Shown: in pieces, positions 25,075 to 36,287 of the stretch
How the letters are laid out: each line of letters begins with the position of its first letter
How positions within the stretch are numbered: position 1 is the stretch's first letter
Source: Megaleporinus macrocephalus
Lineage: Eukaryota > Chordata > Actinopteri > Characiformes > Anostomidae
DNA: 64,000 nucleotides
Assembly: GCA_021613375.1 (NCBI GenBank)
Contig: CM038722.1
Location: 25,676,941 to 25,740,940, forward strand
Reading direction: 5' to 3'
The notes under the pieces: generated by a model
Seen by the model: only the letters and a program-made list of their open reading frames with translations
Told to the model about the DNA's origin: nothing
Databases searched by the model: none
Made by a program: the position numbers and the translations under genes

Positions 25075-26480
25075 TAAAAAATAATTATCAGACCTAACTA
25101 GGTCTATTAAGAGTTAACTGTAATGTAAAAGTTATCAGACCCAACCAGGTCTATTAAGAGTGAACTGTAATATAAAGTATCAGACCTAACCAGGTCTATT
25201 AAGAGTTAACTGTAAAGTTTTCAAATCTAACCAGGTCTATTAAGAGTTAACTGTAATGTAAAGTTATCAGACCTAAACAGGTCTATTAAGAGTTAACTGT
25301 AATGTAAAGTTTTCAAATCTAACCAGGTCTATTAAGAGTTAACTGTAATGTAATGTTTTCAAATCTAACCAGGTCTATTAAGAGTTAACTGTAATGTAAA
25401 GTTATCAGACCTAAACAGGTCTATTAAGAGTTAACTGTAATGTAAAGTTATCAGACCTAACCAGGTCTATTAAGAATGAACTGTAATATAAAGTTATCAG
25501 ACCTAACCAGGTCTATTAAGAGTTAACTGTAAAGTAAAGTTTTCAAATCTAACCAGGTATATTAATAGTTAACTGTAATGTAAATTTATCAGACCGAACC
25601 AGGTCTATTAAGAACAAACTGTTATGTAAATATCAGACCTAACCAGGTATATTAAGAGTTAACTGTAATGTAAATTTATCAGACCAAACCAGATCTATTA
25701 AGGGTTAACTGTAATGTAAAGTTATCAGACCTAACCAGGTCTATTAAGAATGAACTGTAATATAAAGTTATCAGACCTAACCAGGTCTATTAAGAGTTAA
25801 CTGTAAAGTAAAGTTTTCAAATCTAACCAGGTATATTAAGAGTTAACTGTAATGTAAATTTATCAGACCGAACCAGGTCTATTAAGAACAAACTGTTATG
25901 TAAATATCAGACCTAACCAGGTATATTAAGAGTTAACTGTAATGTAAATTTATCAGACCAAACCAGATCTATTAAGGGTTAACTGTAATATAAAGTTATC
26001 AGACCTAACCAGGTCTATTAAGAGTTAATTGTAAAGTTATCAGACCTAACCAGGTCTATTAAGAATGAACTGTAATATAAAGTTATCAGACATAACCAGG
26101 TCTATTAAGAGTTAACTGTAAAGTAAAGTTTTCAAATTTAACCAGGTATATTAAGATTTAACTGTAATGTAAAAGTTATTAGACCTAACCAGGTCTATTA
26201 AGAGTTAATTGTAATGTAAAGTTATCAGACCTAAACAGGTCTAAGAACTAACTGTAATGTAAAGTTATTAGACCTAACCAGGTCTATTAAGGGTTAACTG
26301 TAATGTAAAGTTATCAGACCTAACCAGGTATTTTAAGAGTTAACTGTGATATAAAGTTATCAGCCCTAACCAGATCTATAAAGAGTTAACTGTAATGTAA
26401 AGTTATCAGACCTAACCAGATCTATTATAGTTAACTGTAATGTAAAAGTTACCAATCCTTTTAAATAAGGTAAATTAGTT
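25075..26480. repeat. 46-bp minisatellite, about 30 units
   Basis: The unit runs AGTTATCAGACCTAACCAGG, then TCTATTAAGAGTTAACTGTA, then ATGTAA. Common variants are TTTTCAAATCTAACC, GGTATATTAAG, AAGAACAAACTGTTATG and AAGAATGAACTG. Several variant combinations recur as blocks (for example around 25486-25680 and 25742-25930), showing multi-unit duplication. Each standard unit contains TTATCA, whose complement TGATAA fits the GATA-factor consensus WGATAR. Confidence 0.95.
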
Positions 26481-26789
26481 AAAAAAGGTAAAGTTAGCAG
26501 ACTTATCATAACCCTTTAAGGGTTAAATGTAATGGAAGGTTAGCAAACCTAACTTGAACACTTGAAAATTAATTATCAGACCTAATCAGGTCTATTAAGC
26601 GTTAACTGTGATGTAAAGTTATAAGACTTAACCAGGCCTATTAGTACTTAAATATGGTAAAAGTACCAGACTTATTCTAACCTTTTAAGTTTTAATTATA
26701 AAACGTGATCTCACATAACAAGGTTTTTAAGGGTTAAATGTAATGTAAAGTTATCAGACTGCACCTGGTATTTTAAAGGTTAATTCTAA
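26481..26789. repeat. Diverged linker of the same minisatellite
   Basis: Units are still recognisable (TTATCAGACCTAATCAGG, GTTATCAGACTGCACCTGG) but are irregular in length and interspersed with non-repeat sequence, between the 46-bp and 31-bp sections. Confidence 0.7.
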
Positions 26790-27440
26790 TGTGATCAGAC
26801 TAAACCAGGTATGTAATGTATGTAATGTAAAGTTATCAGATTTAACCAGGTATGTAATGTATGTAATGTATGTAATGTAAAGTTATCAGATATAACCAGG
26901 TATGTAATGCATGTAATGTATGTATTGTAAAGTTATCAGCCTTAACCAGGTATGTAATGTATGTAATGTAAAGTTATCAGACTTAACCAGGTATGTAATG
27001 TATGTAATGTAAAGTTATCAGACTTAACCAGGTATGTAATGTGAAGTTATCAGACTTAACCAGGTATGTAATGTATATAATGGAAAGTTATCAGACTTAA
27101 CCAGGTATGTAATATATGTAATGTAAAGTTATCAGACTTTGCCAGGTATGTAATGTAAAGTTATTAGACTTAACCTGGTATGTAATGTAAAGTTATCAGA
27201 CTTAACCAGGTATGTAATGTAAAGTTATCTGACTTAACCTGGTATGTAATGTAAAGTTATCCGACTTAACCTGGTATGTAATGTAAAGTTATAAGACTTA
27301 ACCTGGTATGTAATGTAAAGTTATTAGACTTTGCCAGGTATGTAATGTAAAGTTATCCGACTTAACCTGGTATGTAATGTAAAGTTATAAGACTTAACCA
27401 GGTATGTAATGTATGTAATGTAAAGTTATCACAGTTAACC
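26790..27440. repeat. 31-bp minisatellite derived from the 46-bp unit
   Basis: The unit keeps AAGTTATCAGACTTAACCAGG but replaces the CTATTAAGAGTTAACTG portion with TATGTAATGT, and some units carry one or two extra ATGTAATGT steps. About 19 units. Shared AGTTATCAGAC-TAACCAGGT sequence shows common ancestry with the 46-bp array next to it. Confidence 0.95.
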
Positions 27441-28023
27441 TAAACAATTAAAGCTTAATTGTGAATGTATTGCAACAATAAGAACACAATGCATTATAAA
27501 TCAGATAATAAGTTTATCTAGCTTGACTTGGACTTACTGGTGTAACAAACGTTACTAATTACACTAAAGTACCTCCAGGAACTAAAACCTGTATCTTCAG
27601 AAGAGGTAACTTTACAGGGGAAGGAAAACAGATCTTATTTTAGTTTTAGGACCCTTTCTATCGGCCCATTCATCATGAGCCAGTCACACAATGTAAAGGG
27701 CAGTCGGTGATTTCAAATTCTGACAAAATATGAAAAAAAGAAGAAACAGAGCGACATAGTTTGTAATGATCTTGAAAAAAAAACCACTCGAATGAACTCA
27801 GTACATTTGGAGTGAAGCAGTTTGGTGTTTCTTGCGCTTGTGAGCAGACACAGTGTTTTTTCCGCTCCAGTTCAAGGCCTCCTCAGTCACTTGTTTCATT
27901 AGTGCTAATGTTAAAATTATTCAACTAAATCCCTCTCTCCTAGAGCCGCGGATTAGACCTCAATAAATGTTCATCTTTATCATCATATGGGAAAAGGTCT
28001 TTAATGCAGCTCCCATCCCATTC

Positions 28024-28025
<2 letters not shown>
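27441..28025. other. Mostly unique sequence, with a family A fragment at 27635-27725
   Basis: Contains CTTTCTATCGGCCCATTCAT and CACAATGTAAAGGGCAGTCG, matching dispersed repeat family A. The remainder has no recognised feature. Confidence 0.5.
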
Positions 28026-28070
<45 letters not shown>

Positions 28071-28092
28071 TCTCTCTCTTTCTCTCCCTCCC
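28026..28092. repeat. (TC)n microsatellite
   Basis: About 20 uninterrupted TC units, then CCCTCTCTCT variants. On the minus strand it yields an Arg/Glu run inside a 193-codon frame that I do not consider coding. Confidence 0.95.
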
Positions 28093-28308
28093 GCGCTCTC
28101 GTCTCCGTAATACACTAACCAGTAATTGATATTTGGGGATTGTATTTTCTTCCCCTTGCGTGCGAGCTTTAGTTGAATGAGCTTGTGAGTGATTGTGGCG
28201 TAAAAACAGCTGAGGCAGACGAAAGGAGGGGGAAAGAAGTGAAATTGGCTGTGTGCTCACGCATGGTGCTGGAGGATTACCCACAATGCAGTGTGGGTGA
28301 AGGTGCAT
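28093..28308. other. Candidate conserved non-coding sequence
   Basis: Balanced sequence with homeodomain-type AT cores (CCAGTAATTGATATTTGGGG), intact CpGs and no repeat signature, lying between a CT microsatellite and a G-rich motif. Compositional resemblance to vertebrate enhancers only; no alignment is possible here. Confidence 0.25.
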
Positions 28309-28350
28309 GGGGGGGGTGGTGGTGGGGATGGGGAGGGAGGGGGGCAGGGG
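28309..28350 (+). other. G-quadruplex-forming motif
   Basis: Within 42 bases there are G-runs of 8, 2, 2, 4, 4, 3, 6 and 4, separated by loops of one or two bases. This easily satisfies the four-runs-of-three-Gs rule with loops of seven or less, and several alternative quadruplexes are possible. It lies on the plus strand in otherwise unique sequence. Confidence 0.85.
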
Positions 28351-28985
28351 ACAGCCTGGAGCGACCGCACACCTGCCTTCGTCTCCCTTCATTCCTTTAT
28401 TACTCATTTCTTTCTCTCGCTCACTAGCTGCATCCTTCTCTCGCCACGCGATTTGGAAGATCCTGCGAGCCCAGCTGGAATAACAGAAGACTATGAGCAA
28501 TAACAGAAGACTCCGAGTCATTGAGTGTAGGTTTTGTGGACAGCTGGGGTGCAGAATTAAGGCTAGAAGGCAGGACCGCCACCTAAAACATGATCCATAA
28601 TATAGTCCGTTCTAATTGTGTTTATCAGGATCATTTCGAGTCTGTTTACTGCCTCAAAGGCAGCAGATGAGATGCTTCTCGCCTTCCAGTTCAGGCTCAG
28701 TAGAGCTGAACATCACACAGGAATAGGAGTAAACATCAAATATTACCTTTAATATCATCTGTTAATATCATTCATGTGTAAATGAATGTAGCGCTGAACC
28801 AGAAGTGCAGGCTGAAGCTCGGCCACTATGTTGGTACAGAAGCTGAGGACGGACGAATCAAGCAATGTCCTAACATCGTGCATTCTTAGCTTCATACATA
28901 CAAATCTAGGTGGAATATTTTGCTACCTTACATTACTTTATCAAAAATACCACCAGTATTAGAAGTACAATGAGGTAGTCAGCTG
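28351..28985. other. Unique non-coding sequence
   Basis: No repeat or exon recognised; it contains a near-repeat of GAATAACAGAAGACT (about 28480-28515). Confidence 0.4.
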
Positions 28986-28989
28986 TCAC

Positions 28990-29665
28990 CAGACTCCTTT
29001 TTGAATTTTCCCAATCCACCTTAAAAGGTACAGCAATAACATTCTGGCACTGACACTGAGTTTCCTATTCGTCAGCTTGTTTCAATTTTCACATTCCACC
29101 TTAAATTGTACAGCAATGACATTCTGGCACTGACATTGAGTTTCCTATTCGTCAGCTTGTCTCAATTTTTACATTCCACCTTAAATTGTGCAGCAGTAAC
29201 ATTCTGGCACTGACATTTAGTATTTATTCATCAGCTTCTAGTTTGAATTTTCACATTCCACCTTAAATTGTTTAGCAATAACATTCTGGCACTGACCTTC
29301 AGCGTCTAATTCGTCAGCTTCTAGTTTGAATTTTTCCATTCAACCTTAAATTGTACAGCAATGACATTCTGGCACTGACATTGAGTTTCCTATTCGTCAG
29401 CTTGTCTCAATTTTTACATTCCACCTTAAATTGTGCAGCACTAACATTCTGGCAATGACATTTAGTATTTATTCATCAGCTTCTAGTTTGAATTTTCACA
29501 TTCCACCTTAAATTGTACAGCAATAACATTCTGGCACTGACCTTCAGTTTCTTATTCGTCAGCTTCTTGTTTGAATTTTTCCATTCCACCTTAAATTGTA
29601 CAGCAATATCATTCTGGCACAGCTTCTTATTCGCCAACATTTTGTTGGAATTCTCCACCTTAAAT
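28990..29665 (+). repeat. ~80-83-bp tandem repeat, left arm of an inverted pair
   Basis: ATTCTGGCA recurs at 29041, 29121, 29201, 29283, 29366, 29446, 29528 and 29611, giving periods of 80-83 bases and eight units. Each unit carries CATTCCACCTTAAATTGTAC, AGCAATAACATTCTGGCACT, and TATTCGTCAGCTTCT. The array is followed by the same unit in reverse orientation from about 29700. Confidence 0.95.
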
Positions 29666-29699
29666 GGTACTACAATTTTTGTAATGCCTCAGGTGCCAG

Positions 29700-30235
29700 A
29701 ATGTAACCGTAGGACCATTTAAGGTGGAATGGGAAAATCCTTACAAGAAGCTGACGATTAAGAAGCTGAATGTCAGTGCCAGAGCGTTACTTCTGTATAA
29801 TTTAAGGTGGAATGGGAAAATCCTTACAAGAAGCTGACGAATTAGAAGCTGAATGTCAATGCCAGAGCGTTACTGCTGTATAATTTAAGGTGGAATGGGA
29901 AAATTCTAACAAGAAGCTGACGATTAAGAAACTGAATGTCAATGCCAGAGCGTTACTGCTGTATAATTTAAGGTGGAATGGGAAAATTCTAACAAGAAGC
30001 TGACGATTAAGAAACTGAATGTCAATGCCAGAGCGTTACTGCTGTATAATTTAAGGTGGAATGGGAAAATTCTAACAAGAAGCTGACGATTAAGAAACTG
30101 AATGTCAATGCCAGAGCGTTACTGCTGTATAATTTAAGGTGGAATGGGAAAATTCTAACAAGAAGCTGACGATTAAGAAACTGAATGTCAATGCCAGAGC
30201 GTTACTGCTGTATAATTTAAGGTGGAATGAGAAAA
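29700..30235 (-). repeat. 83-bp tandem repeat, right arm of an inverted pair
   Basis: GAGCGTTACT occurs at 29783, 29865, 29948, 30031, 30114 and 30197: six units with a period of 83 (one step of 82). The unit is the reverse complement of the left-arm unit (TTTAAGGTGGAATGGGAAAA, AAGAAGCTGACGA, GAATGTCAATGCCAGAGCG). The four inner units are almost identical, so this arm was homogenised more recently than the left arm. Confidence 0.95.
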
Positions 30236-30459
30236 TTCAAACGAGAAGCCTATTGGGAAATGTTACCAGCATTAAAATAATAAGAAGAATGTTTTGATTT
30301 AGCTCATCGGTCTAAATCTGTTCTGCATTTACATTAAAAAAACACAGTAAAGCATTTTAAACACTTGTGATATCCGAGCTTGCTGAGTAGAATACATTGC
30401 GGGCTGACCATGTTGTGTTTTGAGAAACTTGTGAACCAAAATTATGACAAGTACTTATG

Positions 30460-31055
30460 GGGTGTGTCTCAAAACCCAGTGAGCTCCTACATAGGCAGCA
30501 TTTAACGTCATAGTATGCGCTCCCGACATGTAGACTGTCCCAATACATACCTTAAACATTCTGTCTACTGAAAAACCTTATTTAGACCTGATTTTAAGGA
30601 AGCATCGAACGCTTCCTCAGCCGCTAAGACAATCCTATTATGTAACCCAGGCAACTCAAGGAGCAGTGAAGTGGTTTTAAAATGTGAGTTATTTTGATTC
30701 TCTCTGGTGTTTTAATGTGTTTCTGGTCATATAATCACACAAAACAGTTTTTTATTATCAACTCTGTAACGAGTCGTTCACCATTTAGCAGTTTTATACT
30801 CGAGACATTAGCATTTATGCTAGCAGATTTTTAAGCCTCCAGCTATTGTTTTGGATGCCAGCTGGTAGCTTAGCAACCAGCTGAACCACTGGTCGTGTGC
30901 TGCAGTGGGCGGAACAAGCAGTGATGCAGTCTCTCTCTAACTAGAGCGTCTCAGTAATCTGTTTTATGAGGAGAGATGAGGAGAGAACACTGATACTTAC
31001 ACAGCTGCTACCTAGACAGCCTACTTACACACTCACTAGGTTTTGAGACAGATCC
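30460..31055 (+). mobile_element. 596-bp terminal-inverted-repeat element, copy A
   Basis: Starts GGGTGTGTCTCAAAACCCAG and ends CACTAGGTTTTGAGACAGATCC, the inverted counterpart of the start. The body has CTAACTAGAGCGTCTCAGTA, CACTGGTCGTGTGCTGCAGT and CAGTTTTTTATTATCAACTC, all found in reverse in copy B at 35692-36287. No open frame for a transposase, so it is a MITE-like non-autonomous DNA element. Superfamily not assigned; the target-site duplication is unclear. Confidence 0.85.
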
Positions 31056-32790
31056 ATTGTTTGGCACAGAAAAAAGTGAGGTAGGTTGAATCCTCACGCT
31101 TAAACAAGCAAAAACGAAACTAAGATGTAGATGTGAAGCTAAATCAGGACGACAGAAGGGGTTACAACTTGTGCATGACCACAGCAGTGACCACAGTGAG
31201 AAACAGAAGTGCTCCTGTGTGCTGCAGTGTTTTCTACCACAGTGTAAAAGATGCACAGGCTTGCTGTAGTTGTTGGATGTGTTAAGTGTGAGAGCTCATT
31301 CAGAGCGCAGTAGACACTCATTACTGCTTTGTCTGTAGAGCCTGACTGATGTTTGACTTGTGATCCTATTCGAATGAATGTGTTGCTTTGTTGGATCAGA
31401 TTCTTCACGTATTCAAAGTAAACAGAACGACTGAACTGTGCTGAATGCCCGTGTCCTGTTGACGCTTCGATGAGCCACAAGTGAGAAACATCCACATCAA
31501 GCGAGCGTCAGAGCACCTGACAGTACGCGCATCCTATTGTTTGTGCTGTGTGTCCCCGCCATCATCTGAAAGCACAGCATCAGGAGGTGAAAACAGCAGC
31601 CTACTTTTAGGCTCCAGCCCCCTCCTCCTCCTCCTCTCTCATCACACTATTCGGACCCCCTCCGCGTAGCAGCGCAGCCCAAAGTGGTCAATACGGAACT
31701 TAGTGACGTGGAAGCTGCTGGAAAACGCTATGAACTCGGAGCCATGAGCACGGGTAACAATAGGAGGCACCTCCGAGCATCTGCTAGCTTTACTTTGTGT
31801 TTTAATCACTGTCACAGCTTATTGCTGTCATTTTGCTGTACATTTTAATGTAAGTACATGTTTAACCCTTAATTCTCAGCCTTGATATGTGCTAAAAAGC
31901 TTCAATTGTGATAACGACACAGGTGGCAGTTATAAAACTGGGTAATAGAAGTGTGGAACTGCTTGCTGGCAGGTCCAGAGCATTAGATGGGGCTCTCCAG
32001 TTAAAATAAAAATATCAACAAATTAAGAATGTGCCTGTTGTAGGCATACGTACTTACCTCTTACGGTAGTAGACTCTAGCACACGATTTCCTTGTTTAAA
32101 GGCTATTGAACACCCCCACTGATGAGTAATCTTGACGAACAAAGTGTTTTAAGAAAACACTAGAAGTGTTTTGGGGTGGATACTGAGATGGACTGCTTGA
32201 TTTATTTATGTATTTATTTATTTTTGCTACATCACAATTGTATCTAGCACCACAGATGTACTTATGATGTTGGTGATTGTTAAGTGCTGTATGGATTCTC
32301 AATGACTGTTTGATATAATGCAGTACAGTTTTGATCGATATATATGCAAAACAGTGAATTCTGTCAAATCCATCAGTTAAAGTTGTGACACTGTACTACA
32401 GAATATTGCACAACATTACAAATAACCTATCAAATGGTAATTGTAGACGGTAATGTCCCTGTTTAGGGGTTAATAATATGTAGTTTCTGTATCTGTTTAT
32501 TGCTCAAAGTATTTGTTTTACTGCCTGTTCTCAGATTTGAAGCCAAACTGGGTGTGGTGTAAGCCAGAAGAGGGCATGGCCAATAGTAGAAGTGTTTAAT
32601 ACATTACTTCTGAATATGTTAGTTTGTTGTACATAAACAAAAAATAAACAAGAAATTTTTGTTTAAAAAAAGTTTATTAAAGTTTTTTCAGCACTTACTG
32701 CACAAAGACAGCTACCGGTTTAACCCTCGCTGTATTCAGTTGTCTTTAGAATGTCTTTAGAGATTATTTATCCATTGTTTCATGTTGAAA
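31056..32790. other. Unique non-coding sequence
   Basis: No repeat array. A GC-richer patch with a (CTC)n run lies around 31600-31780. A 118-codon minus-strand frame at 31139-31495 is Cys/Ser/His-rich but matches nothing I recognise. Confidence 0.4.
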
Positions 32791-32799
32791 AGAGCATCA

Positions 32800-33475
32800 A
32801 CTGACAGGTTTGAGTTGGTCGACCAATCAGAGGCTTTCCAGATATGTTGATCAATCAAGGGCTGTGTTCCTGACTTGTAGATCAATCAGAGGCTGTGTTC
32901 CGGATATGTTGATCAATCAGGGGCTGTTTTCCTGACTTGTAGACCTATTAGAGGCTGTGTTCCTAACTTCTAGATCAGTCAAAGGCAGAGTTCCTGACTT
33001 GTACACCAGTCAGAGGCTGAGTTCCTGACTTGTAGACCAGTCAGAGGCTGTGTTCCAGATACATTGATCAATCAGAGGCTGTGTTCCAGATACATTGATC
33101 AATCAGAGGCTGTGTTTCTAACTTGTAGACCTATCAGAGGCTGAGTTCCTGACTTGTCAGAGTTCCAGATATGTTGATCAATCAGAGGTTTGCTTTAGAC
33201 ATGTTGGTCAATCAGAGGCTGTGTTCCTGACTTGTAGACCAACCAGAAGCTGTGTTCCTGACTTATAGACTTATTAGAGGCTGTGTTCCTGACTTGTAGA
33301 CTTATTAGAGCCTGTGTTCCTGACTTGTAGACCAACCAGAGGCTGTGTTTCTGACTTTGTAGACCTATCAGAGGCTATGTTCCTGACTTGTAGACCTATC
33401 AAAGGCTATATTCCTGACTTGTAGACCTATCAGAGGCTGTGTTTCTAACTTGTAGACCAATCAGAGTCTTCTTCA
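32800..33475. repeat. 31-bp minisatellite, about 22 units
   Basis: Unit: GACCAATCAGAGGCTGTGTT then CCTGACTTGTA. Variants replace the first part with GATCAATCAG, GACCTATCAG, GACCAGTCAG or GACTTATTAG, and the second with CCAGATACATT or CCGGATATGTT. Substitutions are frequent and period slips occur, so the array is moderately old. Confidence 0.92.
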
Positions 33476-34515
33476 ACATAATTTCTCTGTTTGTTTAAGT
33501 TAAAACTGATTTATCATTGTCACCAATGATCACCGCGACTTCTAAGAGTTCATGCCTCTTGAAGTCATGAAATCAATGTCCGTGCATACATGTCCTATAC
33601 ATACATAGTTGCAGTTGCAATTTAGCAGTGTTAAGGACCGCATTGGCATTCAACCTAAACTTTAAACTCATTCCTAATAGGGCAGTCTTACATCATGTTA
33701 TCATATGTTTGTGCTAGGCACCTACCTGCAAGGTGTTTGCTTACAAGTATTCATATCTGCCCGTGCAAATGAAAGATGTAGCAGATATTAAACCTGTCGG
33801 AGCAGTGGCGGCGCGAAAGAATTCTACTCACACTTGTTCTCTGGAGCGTTTGGCGTGCCATCCGAGCGAGAAATAAAACATGCCGCGTCGCTTTCATACA
33901 CGCCTTTAAACTATTTCTGTCCCACTCTGTCATCTCCCCAGCCGCCAAGCGCTGCCTTTCAAATGACGAATAAAATAGGAAGGAGCGATTTGAAGACGAC
34001 AAAGAAAGGAGATCACAATGAAGGAGAGAGGAGGACATCACAAGCGCGACTAATTTGCACCTCTGCTGCTTGGTTTGCCTGTGCCGCCATGTTCCTCCTG
34101 AAACCAACAGCCTTTATTGGCCTTCAGGTTTGGCTGGCTGATTAGCAACTGATTGTTAGTGACCGTGTCCCTTGCTGTTCGCTTCCAGCTCTAAAGAAGT
34201 GAAAGAAAAGAACTGGGGAGATAAGAATAGAGACATAGCAGAGACATTCACTCATGCTATGATCTAACAAAGCTGAAGATCTACTCTGGAGCTACTACTC
34301 AAGAACTACTGTTCGGACTGAGCATATAGGAGTATACTTTTTATTATCAGTCTAGAATCACTTTTAGTTCCAAGTAAATCCTTTCAGTGCATGGTTCCTT
34401 AAAACATCTTAAAGGACTGTTGAGAGTTGGACTAGACGTTTGCATTCCCATATGACTCCACAGGACATTTTCAATGCCAAATGCCATGCGAGATCGCAGA
34501 GTTCAAACAGAGACT
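33476..34515. other. Unique sequence; 33790-34150 is a conserved-element candidate
   Basis: The 33790-34150 portion is GC-balanced and CpG-containing (GGAGCGTTTGGCGTGCC), includes AT cores such as CGACTAATTTGCACC, and is free of recognised repeats. Overlapping open frames on both strands (103 and 118 codons) are incompatible with each other and featureless. Conservation is untested. Confidence 0.3.
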
Positions 34516-34519
34516 CCTT

Positions 34520-34775
34520 TCCTTGATATTTAGTTTAATAAACTGTAAAACCTGTTTGACCAGAGGAGGATGGGTCTCCCCTTGTGAGTCTTGGTTCCTC
34601 CCAAGGTTTCTTCCTCCAGTCTGAGGGAGTTTTTACTTAAGACTGTTGCCTCAGGCTTGCTCACTGGAGGATATATGTTGTAACTATCTGTTTTCAAAAC
34701 TCTGTAAAGCTGCTTTGAGACAACATCGTTGTAAAAAGCGCTACCCAAATAAACTTGAGTTGACTTGAGGGAGCA
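34520..34775 (+). mobile_element. Dispersed teleost retroposon copy, plus strand
   Basis: Carries CAAGGTTTCTTCCTCC, GGGAGTTTTT, CTGTAAAGCTGCTTTGAGAC and AAAAAGCGCTACCCAAATAA, ending TTGAGTTGACTTGAG. This is the reverse complement of the order at 6315-6605, with the tail now on the right. It ends in a degraded TTGA-type tail, as expected for a retroposon 3' end. Confidence 0.7.
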
Positions 34776-35690
34776 AGGACAGCATACACATGTGGAAAAA
34801 TCCTGCAACTTAATAAATAGTCTCTATAAAAAAAAATGATAATCACACAATAATGTGTAGAATTAACATATAAGGAAAACAGCTAAAAGACAAGATTAAA
34901 CTTATTTTAACAACCAATCATGTGACCAATACAAGATTTGCAGTATGTTGTTACGGAAATGGAGACTTTGGACAGTCAGTTGGCCGCCGCTGTGGAAAGT
35001 GCTTTAAAGAGAGGCCAGTAGACCACAATTAAGCCCACGAAAGGCGAGTGTCACATACGGCAGTCGTGATTAGTTTAGGAGAAAAATAATTTAGTTGTGA
35101 AAAGAGTATGTCAGATGTTGGATGGAGTTTACCCTCCTACGGGACTGCAGGCAGGAGCAAGCCCCAACATCTACCATGTGAGTGGAACGTTGCCGATTTT
35201 TGGTGGGATTTAGGCACACTGTGCTATACCATAAACATCCCTGAGTTGTACTCCTACATTAGCTACATTAGCTTATCTTTGTTGCACGATTAGACTGTAA
35301 GACATTCTAGATAAGAGTGTGTATGTAGCACCACACAGGGTGTGCGTCCGAAATCCAAAACTTTCAGAGGTTCGTGAGAACGACTAGGGTGTCCGACAGA
35401 CATTTTTAAGTATGCAGCACCATGGATCCAGCTAACGCTTGGTGTTCACACTGAGCTGACGTAGCTGAGAAACTAAACAGTTTAACCTGGTGGTTTAAAC
35501 CTAGCACTTGTCACCAGACAACTAATCTGTTGTGGTTTAACTGGTCAAAACAGCTAAACAGCTATTTCCCACTGTCTCATGACAAATTTGTCTAATGATC
35601 CACAGATTGGTTGTCATGTTCTGACCATAAGGAACAGCTGGACACACTTTACTATATGGTACAAGACACCAACATAACCTTGGGTGTGTC
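34776..35690. other. Unique non-coding sequence with one transposon-end-like motif
   Basis: At about 35338 GGGTGTGCGTCCGAAATCC resembles a DNA-transposon terminus related in style to the 596-bp element ends, but no partner end was found. Otherwise no features. Confidence 0.35.
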
Positions 35691-35691
35691 T

Positions 35692-36287
35692 CAAAACCTA
35701 GTGAGTGTCTAAGTAGGCTGTCTATGTAGGCAGCTGTGTAAGTAGCAGTGTTCTCTCCTCATCTCTCCTCATAAACAGATTACTGAGACGCTCTAGTTAG
35801 AGAGAGACTGCGTCACGGCTTGTTTCCGCCCACTGCAGCACACGACCAGTGGTTCAGCTAGTTGCTAAGCTACCGGCCGGCATCCAAAACAATAGCCCAA
35901 GGCTTAAAAATACGCTAGCATGAATGCTAATGGTTTGAGTATAAAACTGACAAATGGTGAACGACTCGTTACAGAGTTGATAATAAAAAACTGTTTTGTG
36001 TGATTATATGACCAGAAACACATTAAAACACCAGAGAAAATCAAAATAACTTTTATTTTAAAACCACTTCACTGCTCGTAAATTTGCCTGCAATGCATAA
36101 TCGGATTGTCTTAGCAGCTGAGTAAGCGTTCGATGCTTTTTATTTAAAATCAGGTTAAAATAAGGTTTCTCAGTAGACAATATGTTTAAGGTATGTAAGA
36201 ATTGGGACAGCCTACATGTCAGGAGAGCATACTATGATGTAAAATGCTGCCTATATAGGCAGCTCACTAGGTTTTGAGACACAACCC
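35692..36287 (-). mobile_element. 596-bp terminal-inverted-repeat element, copy B (opposite orientation)
   Basis: Left end GGGTGTGTCTCAAAACCTAG and right end GGTTTTGAGACACAACCC form the terminal inverted repeat. Its body is the reverse complement of copy A at 30460-31055, with scattered substitutions and the same overall length. The conserved length suggests two independent insertions of one family, or an old inverted duplication. Confidence 0.87.

Noticed and set aside
27940..28521. 193-codon minus-strand frame with a Met start and hydrophobic N-terminus
   Set aside because: The N-terminal hydrophobic stretch looks like a signal peptide, but the frame then runs through the G4 complement and the CT microsatellite. 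Composition is dictated by these and there is no recognisable domain.
32800..33475. Array of NF-Y CCAAT boxes
   Set aside because: The consensus unit contains GACCAATCAG, but only about two units keep an intact CCAATCAG; most read TCAATCAG, CTATCAG or CAGTCAG, so it is not a convincing site cluster.
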